Positions 51,650 to 63,270 of a stretch of 64,000 nt of DNA are shown piece after piece. The position numbers and the translations under genes were made by a program. The first letter of the stretch is position 1. Each line of letters opens with the position of its first letter. Origin of the DNA: Ulva prolifera (lineage: Eukaryota > Chlorophyta > Ulvophyceae > Ulvales > Ulvaceae); the NCBI GenBank assembly GCA_023078555.1, contig CM041196.1:11488985-11552984 (forward strand), read 5' to 3'. The notes under the pieces are model-generated. The model did no database searches, was not told where the DNA came from, and saw nothing but the letters and a program-made list of their open reading frames with translations.

Positions 51650-54600
51650 GGGCGGGGAGGTGATCTTCATTCAGGTTCATGTCCGGGTGATAGGTCTGGA
51701 CACTCATGATCAACAGCGGTGGGTCACTTTCCAGTGTTTATTTGTTCTGTTGGGTCTGGATGCATCCAGAAATTAGGCCACAAATTCGGATTTCTATGTG
51801 ATCGGCTCGGATTAACTCACTTTGCTCGACGGGGCTTGATGATGTACCGGGGAATGCATGATATAGTATAGCGTCATGGGACTAGATCGTAATGCCCTTT
51901 TGAATGCCAATGATGTTGCATCACAGTTGGATTTGCGTTATCTTTGAACATGCTCATCAAGTGTGCCGGGGGGGGATGCTGCAGAAGGGATCTGGCCATG
52001 CGGCCACCAAGGTAAGGCAAGGTCAGAGCATCTACCGTCGTGTTTGAAGCAGCAGAGTGGATTGACGTATTTAGAATCGGCTTAGGATATATCCTGACGA
52101 GCAGGATGTGTGTGTCTTTCTATAATCAGCAAGCGCTGAGCGTACAGCATCGCTGAACTCCTGGAATCCTGTCACTGTAGGGAGGTGGGTGATCACTATT
52201 TGTAGCTGCAAAAGAATGTGGAGACACCTGTCACGTGTGACGTGTAGGTATCTCAGTCAATTTCAATACACCTGGATACCTGTAAGGCGTAGCTGTCAAT
52301 CCACAGCTGCCAATGATACTGACACACCGGCTTGGCTTGGCAAGCCACCAGATCACAGAAGACTCCGGTCCCACAGGGCAAAGCAGCGGCATAGAAACGT
52401 GCAAGGAGGAGCAACTGCACTGGAACCAGGCAGGCTGTTCAACCTGCTAAACTTTCGATACCACAGCTGAAGCACAGCATGAGGCACACACTACAACCAT
52501 CCCGACGGATGCATCCCTCGACGGACACATCCCTGGAGCTGAGGTTGGGCAAGCCACTGTTGTGCTGCACAAGGCCTCACACAGACGCACAGAAAATTCA
52601 TTCGAAAGCGATCCACAAGCTTGTTTCTGCGATCTTTGGCGACTGCAAGGGCCACTCCTGATCTCTCGAGCTCCAAACATGGACTGGCGTTGCTGGCGTT
52701 GCTGGCATCACTGGTAAACAAACGGGCTCTTGTCTTCAAGGGCGTGCAGATCACCACCAGCAACAAAAGAGTTTTTTCATGGAAGACTATAGCACTTTTT
52801 GCGCTGCCGCACGACAGTTCAGCCCGTTGGATCCGTCAGCTGCTGCAGAATACAGACCGCAGCTTGCGATCGTACACCCAACATCGCCAGGCTCCGCTAA
52901 GCGCAGGCCAGAACACACCAACCACCATCAACGACTATATCCAGGTAGCCTTCACGTGTGCTGCAGCGTCCCTTCAGAAGCAATGCTCCACCGTTGCCAC
53001 TCGAGCATGCGTGGCGCTTGTGGCCAAGGCTGAGTGGCGCACGCAGGAGGTCTCAACAAGACATCAAAGGCATGAAGGGATCCGCTTGCGTAAGTGTGGG
53101 CAGAGTCGCACGTTTCGGGCCGCGCATGTGTAATGATTCTCCACGCTTCGGCCTCACATAGCTAGCACCTTCTCCAAATATCCACATGTGTCCACAACAG
53201 ATGCGCGCCGGCCCAAGTTTGGCCTGAGCAGTCGTAACCATTGTCGCACTTTGGCTGTGCCGTTTCGCAGTGTCGCACTTGGCCACGCCGCGAAGTCCCT
53301 TCACGTCGCGAGGCATGGGGCGTGCGCCCGGAGCAAGCCGCGCGGGGTACGCGGTTGTGTACACCAATCATTACGGATCAATCAGTCTCATGCGCCAATA
53401 CGAAAAGGGCCCGACTGGATGCCTGGGTTCTGAATTCAGCGCTGCTGTTCCGCATGCCGATTGCCTGAATATGTATGCAGAGATCAAGCCGATTGTTCAT
53501 TGTATCCGGACATGATTGGCAGCCACCACGTGTATGCACGACTCGTCGAAGCTCAAGCGAAGTAAATTTGCGCTCCAGGCAAGCGGTTTTCTGACAGGCG
53601 AAGATTTCGCCAAGCGCAGCATCCCCTTGCATAGCTACCGCCACTACTCCAGTTAGGACGTTTCTGGTAGGTACGTCCGTGCATGCATCTGCATATCTGT
53701 TGCCGGTTTGATACCGCAGCTGTTGGCGCCGGCGCCGCGGCTGAGCTGGCCGACATGACTGAGCACAGCCCCCACTTGAGACTGCCGCGGCCGCGTACGT
53801 TGCTCCTCGTAGCTACGCCGCGGGTGCGACTGCGTGCCGCGCGCGGACGCGCCAACCCGCCGGCTGCGTTGATGAATTGTTCGAACAGCAAATTTGCTCT
53901 AAATATCGCACAGGAATGACGTGTACGATGTCGGCGCGCATGTGCACGAGCGAGCCCGCCAAATCACCGAAGAGCCATCAGACACTTGCACAGCTGTCGC
54001 TAGCGAAGCATTCCTTTCGCGCGGACTTTTTCTTTGCGGTGCATCGCGGACCGATTTGTGGTGGTGCGGTGATTCAGCTGGCAGTACTATATATATATAT
54101 AGTATATACTAGTAGCTATAGGAGTAGCCACACGCGTGGCTTCCGGGCTTCGAGATCGATCGAGGATCCTGGCGGGTAGGCAGCGCGCCCGAGGTCTTGA
54201 GACTCGAGTCGCATTTGCACGTGGGACTGCAATCTGAGCCTTAGGCCTCAAGCCTAGGCTTGAAGGCTTCAGCTGCCCAGGTTCTTCTTTTCCAGGCATG
54301 CACGGCCGCGGCTAACTTGAACGGGGCTTTACATCCGGCACATCTGTACATGTACATGTGGACCTGGACCCCCCCCAGGCTACTGGGGCTTTCGTCTTGC
54401 ACATTGAAACAGTTGTATTGATCATGATCATCTAGCCAGCTGGGTGACGTCCGGATCACCACCCCATGCAGTGTTGTGGGGGTGCCAGGACTGTCATCGG
54501 TCAGATCTTCTCTAACTCGAGTTCACGTGCAAAAGCACTACATTGAATGACGGTCAGATAGCCACCTGGAGAGCTACCTGGGGAGCTTGCTGTCACGGTG

Positions 54601-55700
54601 TATTCTGCCTGCTAGAACACACACACGACGCGACAGCATCCTATACTGATCACATCTATGATTACCATGGCTATGATGTGCTAAACGCTCTCGGCAGGGG
54701 AGCGGACCGGCTACCGCGACACGGACACGAACTTGATCACGCGATAGGTTTTCTTGTTGAGTCTTAGTTTCTGTTTTTGTGTCTTTCGGCGTTCGCCCGC
54801 GGGCAGTGACGATGCGACGATGAGGCTGCGCTCGAGTCCAGACGAGGCACTCTCGGCAACTATCGCAACCAGAAGTCATCCCAGGTGCCAGAACTCACAG
54901 ATCCCACGTTAGATGTTTTATTGTGTTATGTTGTGCGTTCCTGGCCAGCTTGGTCCGGCAACACCCATTGCCGACGCCGTAGCTGTGCTGCGTGGTTGCC
55001 GAACTATTGCGCACTGCTTGTTTCTACATGCTTTGCCCGTTTCACACCCACAGAATGCATACCATCTCGCTTATAACATCTGATTCCCGATTCTGGCGGG
55101 CAGTTGCACGAGCACACGTAGCTGCGTGAGTGTGTGTCTTCTCGCGCCGCGATGTTTAGTTTTCGGGCTGTGCTAGCAATGCCAAGACGGGCCGAACTGC
55201 GCGGCATGTTTGCCGCTCAAAGACAGTTATTGTGTGCCTTTTCCTTTTGTTTACGACGGGCTCCGCGATGTTCAGGCTCCGCGAGCCCGTGCCGTCAGCG
55301 TTCTTGCTGTGGCGGCTACGCCTGATGTACGACTGTAGCGCATGTTGTTGGGCCCGCAGGCCCGAGCCAGTGCATACACTTGTAGTCATCACAGTCTGTG
55401 TGTGTGTGGCGAGCAGACCGCGAAACGTGCAAAGTCTGGGGGGGATCCCGGCGGATGCCCTGACGCACGCCCAATGCTTGTCCCACGTGAGTGTGCCTGG
55501 CAAACTCCCACGGTCAAACGTGCTGTACGAGCCAAGCGCTTGTCCCACGTGGGTGTCCCTGGCAGCTCACGGTCAAGTGGGGGTTCGGTGGGGGTTCTGT
55601 GTGCTATGTCGCGGCTCTCCGAATTAAGGGTGGAGAGGGCCTCATAAGAGTAGCCTCGTTCGCTGCCCTCCCGAGTAGACAGCCTGAGGGCGTAGCTGGC
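51650..55700. other. Intergenic region between Cys/Tyr genes 2 and 3, up to the gap
   Basis: Contains a degenerate MITE (51714-51825) and a weak third copy of the 36940-37180 block near 53210-53350. Open frames such as 52621-53133 (plus, 170 codons) were not recognised and have no supporting context. Confidence 0.5.
51714..51825. mobile_element. Degenerate MITE after Cys/Tyr gene 2
   Basis: Starts CAGCGGTGGGTCACTTTCCAG and retains AAATTAGGCC and TATGTGATCGG. It lies 65 bp past the stop codon, matching the 61-bp spacing at gene 1. No intact target duplication. Confidence 0.5.
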
Positions 55701-55800
55701 NNNNNNNNNNNNNNNNNNNNNNNNNNNNNNNNNNNNNNNNNNNNNNNNNNNNNNNNNNNNNNNNNNNNNNNNNNNNNNNNNNNNNNNNNNNNNNNNNNNN
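55701..55800. other. Assembly gap of 100 N
   Basis: Exactly 100 N, a conventional placeholder for a gap of unknown size. It sits at the edge of a repeat also present at 35227-35546. Confidence 0.99.
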
Positions 55801-56017
55801 GTCTGATGTAGCGGTTGTGCTTATTGTCGGTGTTGATGGTGTTGGTGGTGATGCTGGGGTGTCGGGTGTTGCAAATCGCCCGTCCCCTCTCGGTGAATTG
55901 GCTCGTGTTGTTGCATTCTGTGGCGCAAGTCAGAGTTTGCGGCAGCATGTTGCTTGGATGCCTCTTTCGGTCCCGGATTTCGGAGTTGTCAATGTCCAAA
56001 TGGATACGGCTATGTAA
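55801..56017. repeat. Repeat shared with 35227-35546
   Basis: Begins right after the gap and shares GTCGGTGTTGATGGTGTTGG-like and TCGCCCGTCCCCTCTC segments with the other copy. See the entry at 35227. Confidence 0.5.
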
Positions 56018-56116
56018 TCATGCATACATACATACATGCGCTCATGAGCTCATGAGGCGCAAGCGCATGCAGGTACAAAAGCTTCTGAATCACCCACTCC
56101 GTAGTATACGAGTCCG

Positions 56117-58805
56117 ATGCGCTGCCCCACGCAACGTCCTCACAAGCGCCACCGAGCGGCCACAGCGGCCTTGGACTCGGGAGCCGATGTCAGAGAACCA
56201 CGGCCTCGTCGCGTGGGGCGCGCTACGTGCGTGCCGCACATGCTGCTGTGCGTGCTGGGCCTCCTCGGCACCTCAAACACAGCGCTAGCATACCCCGTCG
56301 CAGCACAGCGGCCCTCTACTGCGGCTCTAAAGGCCAGGACGCAGCCCCAGGGGGAGTTGCGGGGGGGTGCCCCGGCTGCCGGGGATGCCGGGCCAGAAGG
56401 ACACGTACTCCGTGCACCTGCTGAGCTGGAGCATGCAACTGTGACCAATTCCAAGCAGCTTGGGTTCCGGACGACGTCCAAGTCTCATGCCATCTCCAGT
56501 GGAGAAGCCGGAGCTGATGCCTGGACTGTAAGCCCAGGCTTTTGGACTGAAGTAGAGTTGAAGCTGTGTGATGACACTGATGCGACCGCCAGCAACTGTA
56601 CCTTGGGTGCGCATGCTGTCTTCTGGCATGTATGCATGTCTGCCATGAATGCATGCAGGTGGTACACGCAGCCCAGAATGCATGGGACAGCAGGCGGGAA
56701 GGGTCTGAGATAGATGAGACACATTTGTATGCGTAGGGCTGGGTTGGTGGTTGTGTTCTCGTGCTGCCCGCGCCTCGCCTCAGCGCCTGCGTCCTTGTGC
56801 TACATGCATTTGTGGGCGGTGATACAGGCGTGCTGCTCTGTGTGACGTGCCGGTGGTTGCGCGCGTGTGTGCTGCCCTTTGTTGTGTCCTGCGGCGCTAC
56901 CTGCCTCTCTGGATGTGTCCTTGCAACACATGCATGTGAGCACTTGCAATTGAGGCCAGATGCATGAGTACCCCGATGATTATGGCCACGAGTACGAGGT
57001 CAACTACGAGATAAGTTGTCAGGTAATTACGCGCATATGTGAGCTCTACGAATCAATGAGCACTCTGTGTTTCGACTGTACAGTCACCTGCGTTCACGGG
57101 TGCTGTGGCATTAAGCAGTACGAATGCGCTGCAGCATGCATTCAGATCCCATGCATGCCCATCGCCATGGAGTCAGTGTCTGGATTGTCTGCCCGGTGTC
57201 CACATGCACTGCAGCATGCCCATCGCCAAGGGCCACCCCAGACCAATTCAAGGATTCTCCACTGTGTGAGGATCACAATCAGCCCACTGATGAGCTCCCC
57301 TCAAGACACATTTGCCGCGTGCAGAGTCCCCAGGCCCCGCCAGCACAGAAGCCCAGGCCCACGCGCTGGGCGCAGGCACATTGCGCCACGGTAAGCCCCT
57401 CCGCGCTGACACGACCCCTCTCGCCACCCGCAATGCCACCTCTAGCCTCGCGCGTGCATGGGATGCCTCCGGCAGCCTCCGCCAGATCCTCATGGCGAAG
57501 AAGGGCAAAGGCAAGCGCGCGAAGAAGCAGCGGCTCCTCGACATGCTCCCTAAGTGCAGCCTCTGTGCGATAGAGAAATGCTTCCGCAGCAAGAAGGTCA
57601 GCCACCGCGCCCGCTGCGTGGGCAAGTGCAAGAAGAAAGGCAAAATCCACAGCTGCAACTCAACGAAGAACGATTTCAGGACGTGCACGCGCGATGCCCT
57701 CGGCCAGTGTTGGCACAGCACCTGCGAGAACCCAGATCTCCCGCTTGAGCCACTCAACCCCCTCTCGTCCATCATCGTCTCCACCTCGGCGCCATTCATC
57801 CCGTGCGTCGTGACCACAAACCACCCGACCGGCTGCCCCGCCCCCGGCATGGCACCCGCACGCAGCCGCGGCTTTGCTCGACTGCTGGCCAGCACGTGCG
57901 TGAACTACGAGCACCGCCTGTCACGATGCGAGAGCCCGTACTTTCCGTTTGGGTACTGCGAGTGTCGCTTCGTGGAGCGGGATGCCGCCACTGGGAGGGT
58001 GCGCCGGGTGACGCGGCCGTGCCACGCCGATGAGTTCGACGGCGAGGACATTCCCCTTGTATCCGCGGCAGGCGGCAGCGTCAAGACGCGGGTATCTGAG
58101 CACGTGTATGAGAGCAAATCGGCGACGTTCACGTACAGCACGACCCTACTCACGGAGGAGGGACCCGCGGCGATCACGATGGAATACTTCCGCGGCTTCT
58201 CGGTGGTCGCCGACCGCTTCACTTACACCGGGGAGTACGCAGACGATTACAGGGAGGACGCATATGAGCGCAGGGACACCTCCGCGGCCGGGTCCGGGGA
58301 AGACGAGTTTGATGATTACATCAATTTTGTGGCCATTGATTATGCACGCGATTACGTCAATGAGTACACCGGCGATTCTGGCGGGGGGAGCGGGGACTAT
58401 GGCGGGGACGAGGTGTATGACTTCCGCCGCGAGTATGAATACGTTGTGGACGATGACGCCGCGTATGACTACACGGTGAATGAGGCGGTGGAGGAGTACT
58501 ACTTTGAGCAGCATTACAACCTGCCTGTTGAGGTTGTGTGTGCCCTGAGGTGCTCGTTTGAGGGTGGGGGGGTGCTGGGGAGCGTGCAGGAGGAGTACGG
58601 GATGGACGGCCCGTACAGCGTGTACTACGACGGACTGCCGGTGCCGTATGACAACTGCCCGGCGTGTCTCGCGCTGGGCGACGGCGGCGGGGACGTCAGT
58701 GTAGACCCCGGCACGCCGCTGGAGCCCGGCGAGTTTGAGGTGTTTTTGGGTGCTGTGCCGGAGGCGGAGCGGTTTGTCGCTGGTGAGGTCGCTGGTGAGT
58801 CATAG
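56117..58805 (+). CDS. Secreted Cys/Tyr-rich protein, paralogue 3 (unknown family)
   Basis: Seen: the last exon (open to the stop at 58803-58805) carries the family blocks: ILMAKKGKGKRAKK, a ten-Cys basic head, CVVTTNHPTGCPAPG, CESPYFPFGYC, YFRGFSVVADRFTYTG, LRCSFEGGGVLG and GTPLEPG. Exon 1 (56117 to a GTAAG donor after 56527, 137 codons) encodes the signal region MLLCVLGLLGTSNTALAYPVA and matches paralogue 1 in length. A small candidate exon at 56960-57022 (HEYPDDYGHEYEVNYEISCQ) has good splice sites. If used, the last exon would start at 57357, giving about 640 aa. The acceptor at 57325 is the positional equivalent in the paralogues, but its phase does not match. The acidic Tyr segment is shorter than in paralogue 2. 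The exon structure upstream of 57400 is tentative. Confidence 0.78.
56880..56935 (-). repeat. Fragment of the dispersed repeat family
   Basis: GTTGTGTCCTGCGGCGCTACC...TGTGTCCTTGCAAC resembles the inverted form of the family seen near 30700. It lies in an intron of paralogue 3. Confidence 0.4.
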
Positions 58806-58852
58806 GAGATGCACCTGCCGTGGTCGCTGGTGAGTCATAGGAGATGCACCTG
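58787..58852. repeat. 35-bp tandem duplication across the stop codon of gene 3
   Basis: GGTCGCTGGTGAGTCATAGG and the following bases occur at 58787 and 58822. The first copy supplies the stop codon of paralogue 3, so its C-terminus differs from the PYT end of paralogues 1 and 2. Confidence 0.9.
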
Positions 58853-60995
58853 GGGTGACACGCATGCAGCGGATGCATGGATTTTGAGGGGAGATGATGG
58901 GGGATCAGACCCAGAATTTTACAGAGAAGATGTGTTGCGCGATTGAGCGACATGGCTGCACAGAAAATGTCGGCGAGCATACGTGTGCTGACCTGGCCTA
59001 ATTGCTATGATGAGGCAGTGGATGAGTTGGGCGTGTCTGGGTTGTTTGGCGTTTTCAGTAGACATCCAGTACACCGCTGATGCCGACGGGCTCACGCTGT
59101 CTACTCCGGGTTTTGGCGCGAGATTGGATACTTTCTATCCTGAATGTAGGTCTGCGTGTTCTGTGGTGATGCCCTGCAATGTCGCTACACGAAGAGTGTC
59201 GCGGTGGCTAGGTCGGTGCTCGAGTGAATATTGATGCACTGTAAGATCCAGCACATGCGGTAGCATTTGGCCGCATCGATGGTTCATTGGGAGTGATGAC
59301 TATCGTGCCTGTGCAATTGTTGGTCCCGGGCGCATGCGTAGAGGAGGGCCGTAGCTCCTGGCGGCCTGAAGACACGCTGGGGCGCCGAGATTGTTGACTG
59401 TGGGCAACATTCAGACAAAGCGTATTCTCACACATGTCACTGAGAGGAACAGAGTTGTTGCAAATGATGATCGTACGCATGCAGTGCGTCGGGCGGTGAT
59501 AGAGCCGTTGGCAGTGCAGGTCAAGCTGAAAGCATTGGAGAACACAGACTCACGCAGGAACCACCGCATGCAGTGTGTGCCCCACATGAAAGGCATGCGT
59601 ACAGTCCCAGATAGGTTTGCGCTGTGGAGCACTGTGTAATAGAGCACCAGAGCATCTGCATTGCCACTGAGCTGGATCATGACACGCATGGGCGCATGTA
59701 GCCACTCGCAGTGCAACTGGGTTGTTGCCATTGCCAATCGTGCGAGAAGTGTTCAGGCTGACCGGCACATGCTTCGACCACCAAGATATGTTTTGACGAT
59801 GCAGGATTGAATGCAGCTGCAGCCTGCCGCATCTAGAGCGCTCTGATGCGAAGCTCGAAGGGTTTGCCGTTGAGCTATCCAAGAACACGTGGAGAACACG
59901 TGTGGAGCATTCGTTGGCTGCCTTCCGACATGCAGCTGCCGAAAAGGGCAAGGCAGCCGGTAATCACCGCCCCAGCTGAGGTGACACTTCTCGTATTGGC
60001 AAAATCGGAGTGGTGTGTGCCTGGGCATTGTCAGTGCAGTGGCGATGCGACTGTCCTGCTAGTGACTAGACACGAAGCTCGGCACGTGACTGTACAGTCA
60101 GGAATTGATTCTTTCATGGGAGAAAGCAGATGACTTCTCATGGCAGAAAGCAACAGTGTCTGCTTATATGGTGTCGGCAAGCCACCGTGTCAGGCCTGAG
60201 CGCACCGCATCCGTGCCAGTTTGAGACCGGCTCCGCATGACTGGACCCGCAGATGCTTCCAAGGTTCGCAATTGATCCACTGAGAGTGTCCATTGATATT
60301 CAACAAGCACCAATGGTGAGCCGTTTCGCAAATTCCTATATACTTTGCCAAGCGCCAGCAGGCACGTACAAAGACGCTCACGCGCGACAGACACACAGGC
60401 TGTTGCGACGATACGTTTCACATGTGCATGCCAGATGTATGTTTCGAGCTGCTTACAGGAAAAGACGATTACGCTACTGCAGCAGAGCACGGGATTCGCG
60501 CAGGTGTGATGATCAGCAAACGCGCAGCACCTCAGACAGTCCACAGCACAACAGAAGGAGGACGGCTAGAAGTGCGGCAAGAGTGCAGTCATATGAAGCG
60601 GACCGTCTCCGTGCGTGGCTCATCTCTCGATGCCAGGCTTGGACAAGCCTAGGCAGTCACTTCTCGACACCCTCGAGGTCCCGCGGCCGGCACCGAAAGA
60701 TGCTCCCCGGGAAATTTTGCTTCAACCCCATGCAGCGCGCGTTCAACAAAGTTATGCCGCTCCTCTGGATCGCCGCCCACTCATCGAGATTTACCTTCTG
60801 GTCCAGCCTAGGCCTGGCTAGGCACTTCAGCTCAAATGGACTTAAATACTTAAATTCTAAATCAACATTGATTTTGGGCTGCATGTCCGCGCCTGCCGAA
60901 TCCGCGGATTCGCGAGCTATACCCGGCCGATGCATGATCATCATATAGTACTGATCGATCAGTACTATACGAACAGTATGCGTGCACGTCCGGTG

Positions 60996-61345
60996 TGGCA
61001 ATATGAGCTCTGTTAGCTGCTATGATCACCAGTATACTGTATGACGTCATACAGTACTACTGTACGTAGTACGTACAGACTCCTGCACCACGTAGTACGC
61101 TCAGCACACTGTGGCACTGATCTCTGCTATAGTCAGTAGACAGACACACACAAACAGCAAAGCATTCTCACTTGTCAATTGCCAGTCAAAGATGACCTGG
61201 AATTGACAGCTACGTCCTATATTAGTGCTCTGGACAGCCGACCTACGGTCTGCCCGCAGACTCACAGCCAAATGCATGCGATCTGATGCACTCGCGTTAT
61301 CACAGCTACGACACGCTTGCACCAGGGAAGCTCTGCCTCCCACAT
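60996..61345. repeat. Repeat unit shared with 44463-44900
   Basis: Same order of landmarks as the other copy (GGCAATATGAGCTCTGTTAG, CCACGTAGTACGCTCAGCAC, CCGACCTACGGTCTGCCCGC) and the same orientation, but without the internal duplication. It ends before AAGCTCTGCCTCCCACA. Confidence 0.75.
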
Positions 61346-61516
61346 CCGGCATGCCCCTATAGGCGTATGTATACACGTGTAATTAACCTGCTCCAGGCTT
61401 TGGGCAAGGTGAGCTGCCAGTGATCATCAACTCATTAGCGCTATAGCCCGCGGCATTGCGGATTTGTGGCGAGGGGGTTGAGTGCGTTGTGCACCATGGT
61501 AACCCCCAATATTGAT

Positions 61517-61517
<1 letters not shown>

Positions 61518-61551
<34 letters not shown>
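61518..61551. repeat. Homopolymer tract of 34 C
   Basis: Uninterrupted C run about 220 bp upstream of the point where homology to the VWA gene begins. Confidence 0.97.
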
Positions 61552-61769
61552 ACCGCGCGCAAGCCTGCCTGGTGACATGTGGCCCCGAGCGCCGCCTGAC
61601 ACCTGCCTCGATGCCAGCACCGTCGAGACATGTGCCGCCTAGGTGGCCCGGCCGAGCAGCTAGCTTCATGGTGTGATGATCTCGGGTGGGACTGCTTGAC
61701 CTGATCTGCGGGCCCACGTCGGCCCCCATGAGATCCACCCTGCACGCCCGTCTCTGCACAAGTTGGCCA

Positions 61770-63270
61770 TGGGTGTGCCTCGATGCCAGCACCGCGGCCA
61801 GCATCGCGAACGGCTTCCCCTTTGTCAGTGGCGCCACCAAGGATACGGCGGTAGGCCTGCGTGATCTCCGGGAGCAGTTCGTGTTCCAGGTTCGGCATCC
61901 CTCTAGTAGTCGCTGCTGGTAGCGCGCGCTAGCTAGCAGTGCTGTGTTTTACGTCTGACTGGGTTGCGGCCCATTCACTAACAGCCTCTTGATCTGCACA
62001 TGGGCTTTCGCGCGTGTGATGCATGCAGCTCTGTGTGTGTCGCTGCACATCTCGCAGCTGACCGCAGCACGATGCAGCTATCTCTTTGTTATGCATATGA
62101 CTACTCTGAATCACGAGGGTTGCGGGTAGCGACTCTACACCGATGGGTAGGAAATCTGGGTACTTCGCTGCCGTGTGTTTCGTACAAGCAGCTGGTACCC
62201 GCAACATGCGCTGAAACATTCAACACCCTCCTGCCATGTGCTGTGTATGGTATCTACGTACAACCCCCACATTTGATTTTGGCCTTGCAGGACGAATCGG
62301 GCCTGCCGAGTGACGCGCGCTTCGCCTTTGTCATCACCGACGGCATCGGCGACACCGTGCCGCTGGTCAGGGCCGCGGCCAACTTGCTGAAGGCCCACAG
62401 TGAGGTCATCATCGTGGTGCTGCCGCCGGCCGGCGCATTCGATGTAGCTATCGTGAATGAGATCGCGTCCGAGGACCAGAACGGCGCCAAGCTGGTGGTG
62501 CCGATTGCAGATTACACGCAGCTGGCAGCGGCGATGGCCAGCAGCCTCGCGAGCCTCGGTACGCCTTGACTCGTGGCTGAAGTGCTGTGCTTGTATGGGT
62601 GCCTGATGGCAGTGGTCATGGCCAGAAGTCTGTAGATGCCGACCATCGGTACCGGAACGTGCCCTGATCATGAGCTGACCCTGGTGGCCGCAGGTTCTAT
62701 TGCACATGTCCTGCCGTGTTTGTGTGGGCATATCATTTGCGAATTCGGATTCTGTGCGGGATGGCGTCGAAGCGCCCGCATCGGCCATGGCTGTGGTGCT
62801 GATGCGAAAGATGTCACGGCATGTACCTGCGCCCGTGAGCCAAGGCCATTGTATGTCGGGAGCACCAGCACAGGCTGCGAAGCTGTGCAGTCCGAACCAT
62901 TTGATCCCGAGGCCCTCCCAGCACACGGATTGACAGTACCAGCTGAGGGCAGACATCCCTGGGGGTACAAAAATCACATGATTGGCGCGTTGTTACATGT
63001 GTTGTGTGAGCCAGTATGCCTGCACTCCTCCACGTCGCTGCTGTGAAGCGCTCGGACCTGATCATATGGAACGACCCAGAATAGTTAAGTAGTTCAGTCG
63101 TCAGTCTGGATGGCAGCCCTAGAAATGCTGCAAGGCAATCCAACACCGATGGTCGTGCAGACTCTGACGGCGACGGGACGACCGACTGCATGGACGCATG
63201 CCCGCTGGATGCGCTCAAGCTCGATGGCGGCCTCTGCGGCTGCGGCAAGCCGGAGGTGGCTGGCTGCTAG
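61770..63270 (+). pseudogene. 5'-truncated third copy of the VWA-TSP3 gene, inverted
   Basis: Seen: homology starts inside exon 5 (about 61770-61889, IANGFPFVSGATKDTAVGLR), followed by intact exon 6 (62291-62558, 268 nt) and exon 7 (63161-63270, 110 nt) with the same splice sites and phases and the same final TSP3 repeat (DSDGDGTTDCMDACP). Exons 1 to 4, including the signal peptide and first VWA, are absent upstream. The remaining exons carry no stop or frameshift, so the loss is recent or the piece still evolves with its paralogues. It is closer to copy A (SDARFAFVITDG and LPPAGAFD) than to copy B. Without a start or signal it is probably not expressed as a normal product. Confidence 0.85.
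63066..63152. mobile_element. Old, diverged MITE in intron 6 of the truncated VWA copy
   Basis: Contains GATGGCAGCCCTAGAAATGC and GCAAGGCAATCCAACACC, the complement of the copy in gene A, at the equivalent intron position. Confidence 0.6.

Larger units (their letters stand above)
58806..61769. other. Intergenic region downstream of Cys/Tyr gene 3
   Basis: No recognised gene. Open frames at 60253-60948 (plus) and 60657-61001 (minus) overlap and have no family resemblance. It contains the 60996-61345 repeat and a 34-base C tract. Confidence 0.5.

Noticed and set aside
52621-53133. 170-codon plus-strand frame
   Set aside because: No recognisable motif, no paralogue in the other duplication units and no splice partners. 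It could be real, but cannot be supported.
60253-61001. Overlapping frames of 231 (plus) and 114 (minus) codons
   Set aside because: Neither shows family resemblance or clear codon bias, so there is no basis to choose between them.
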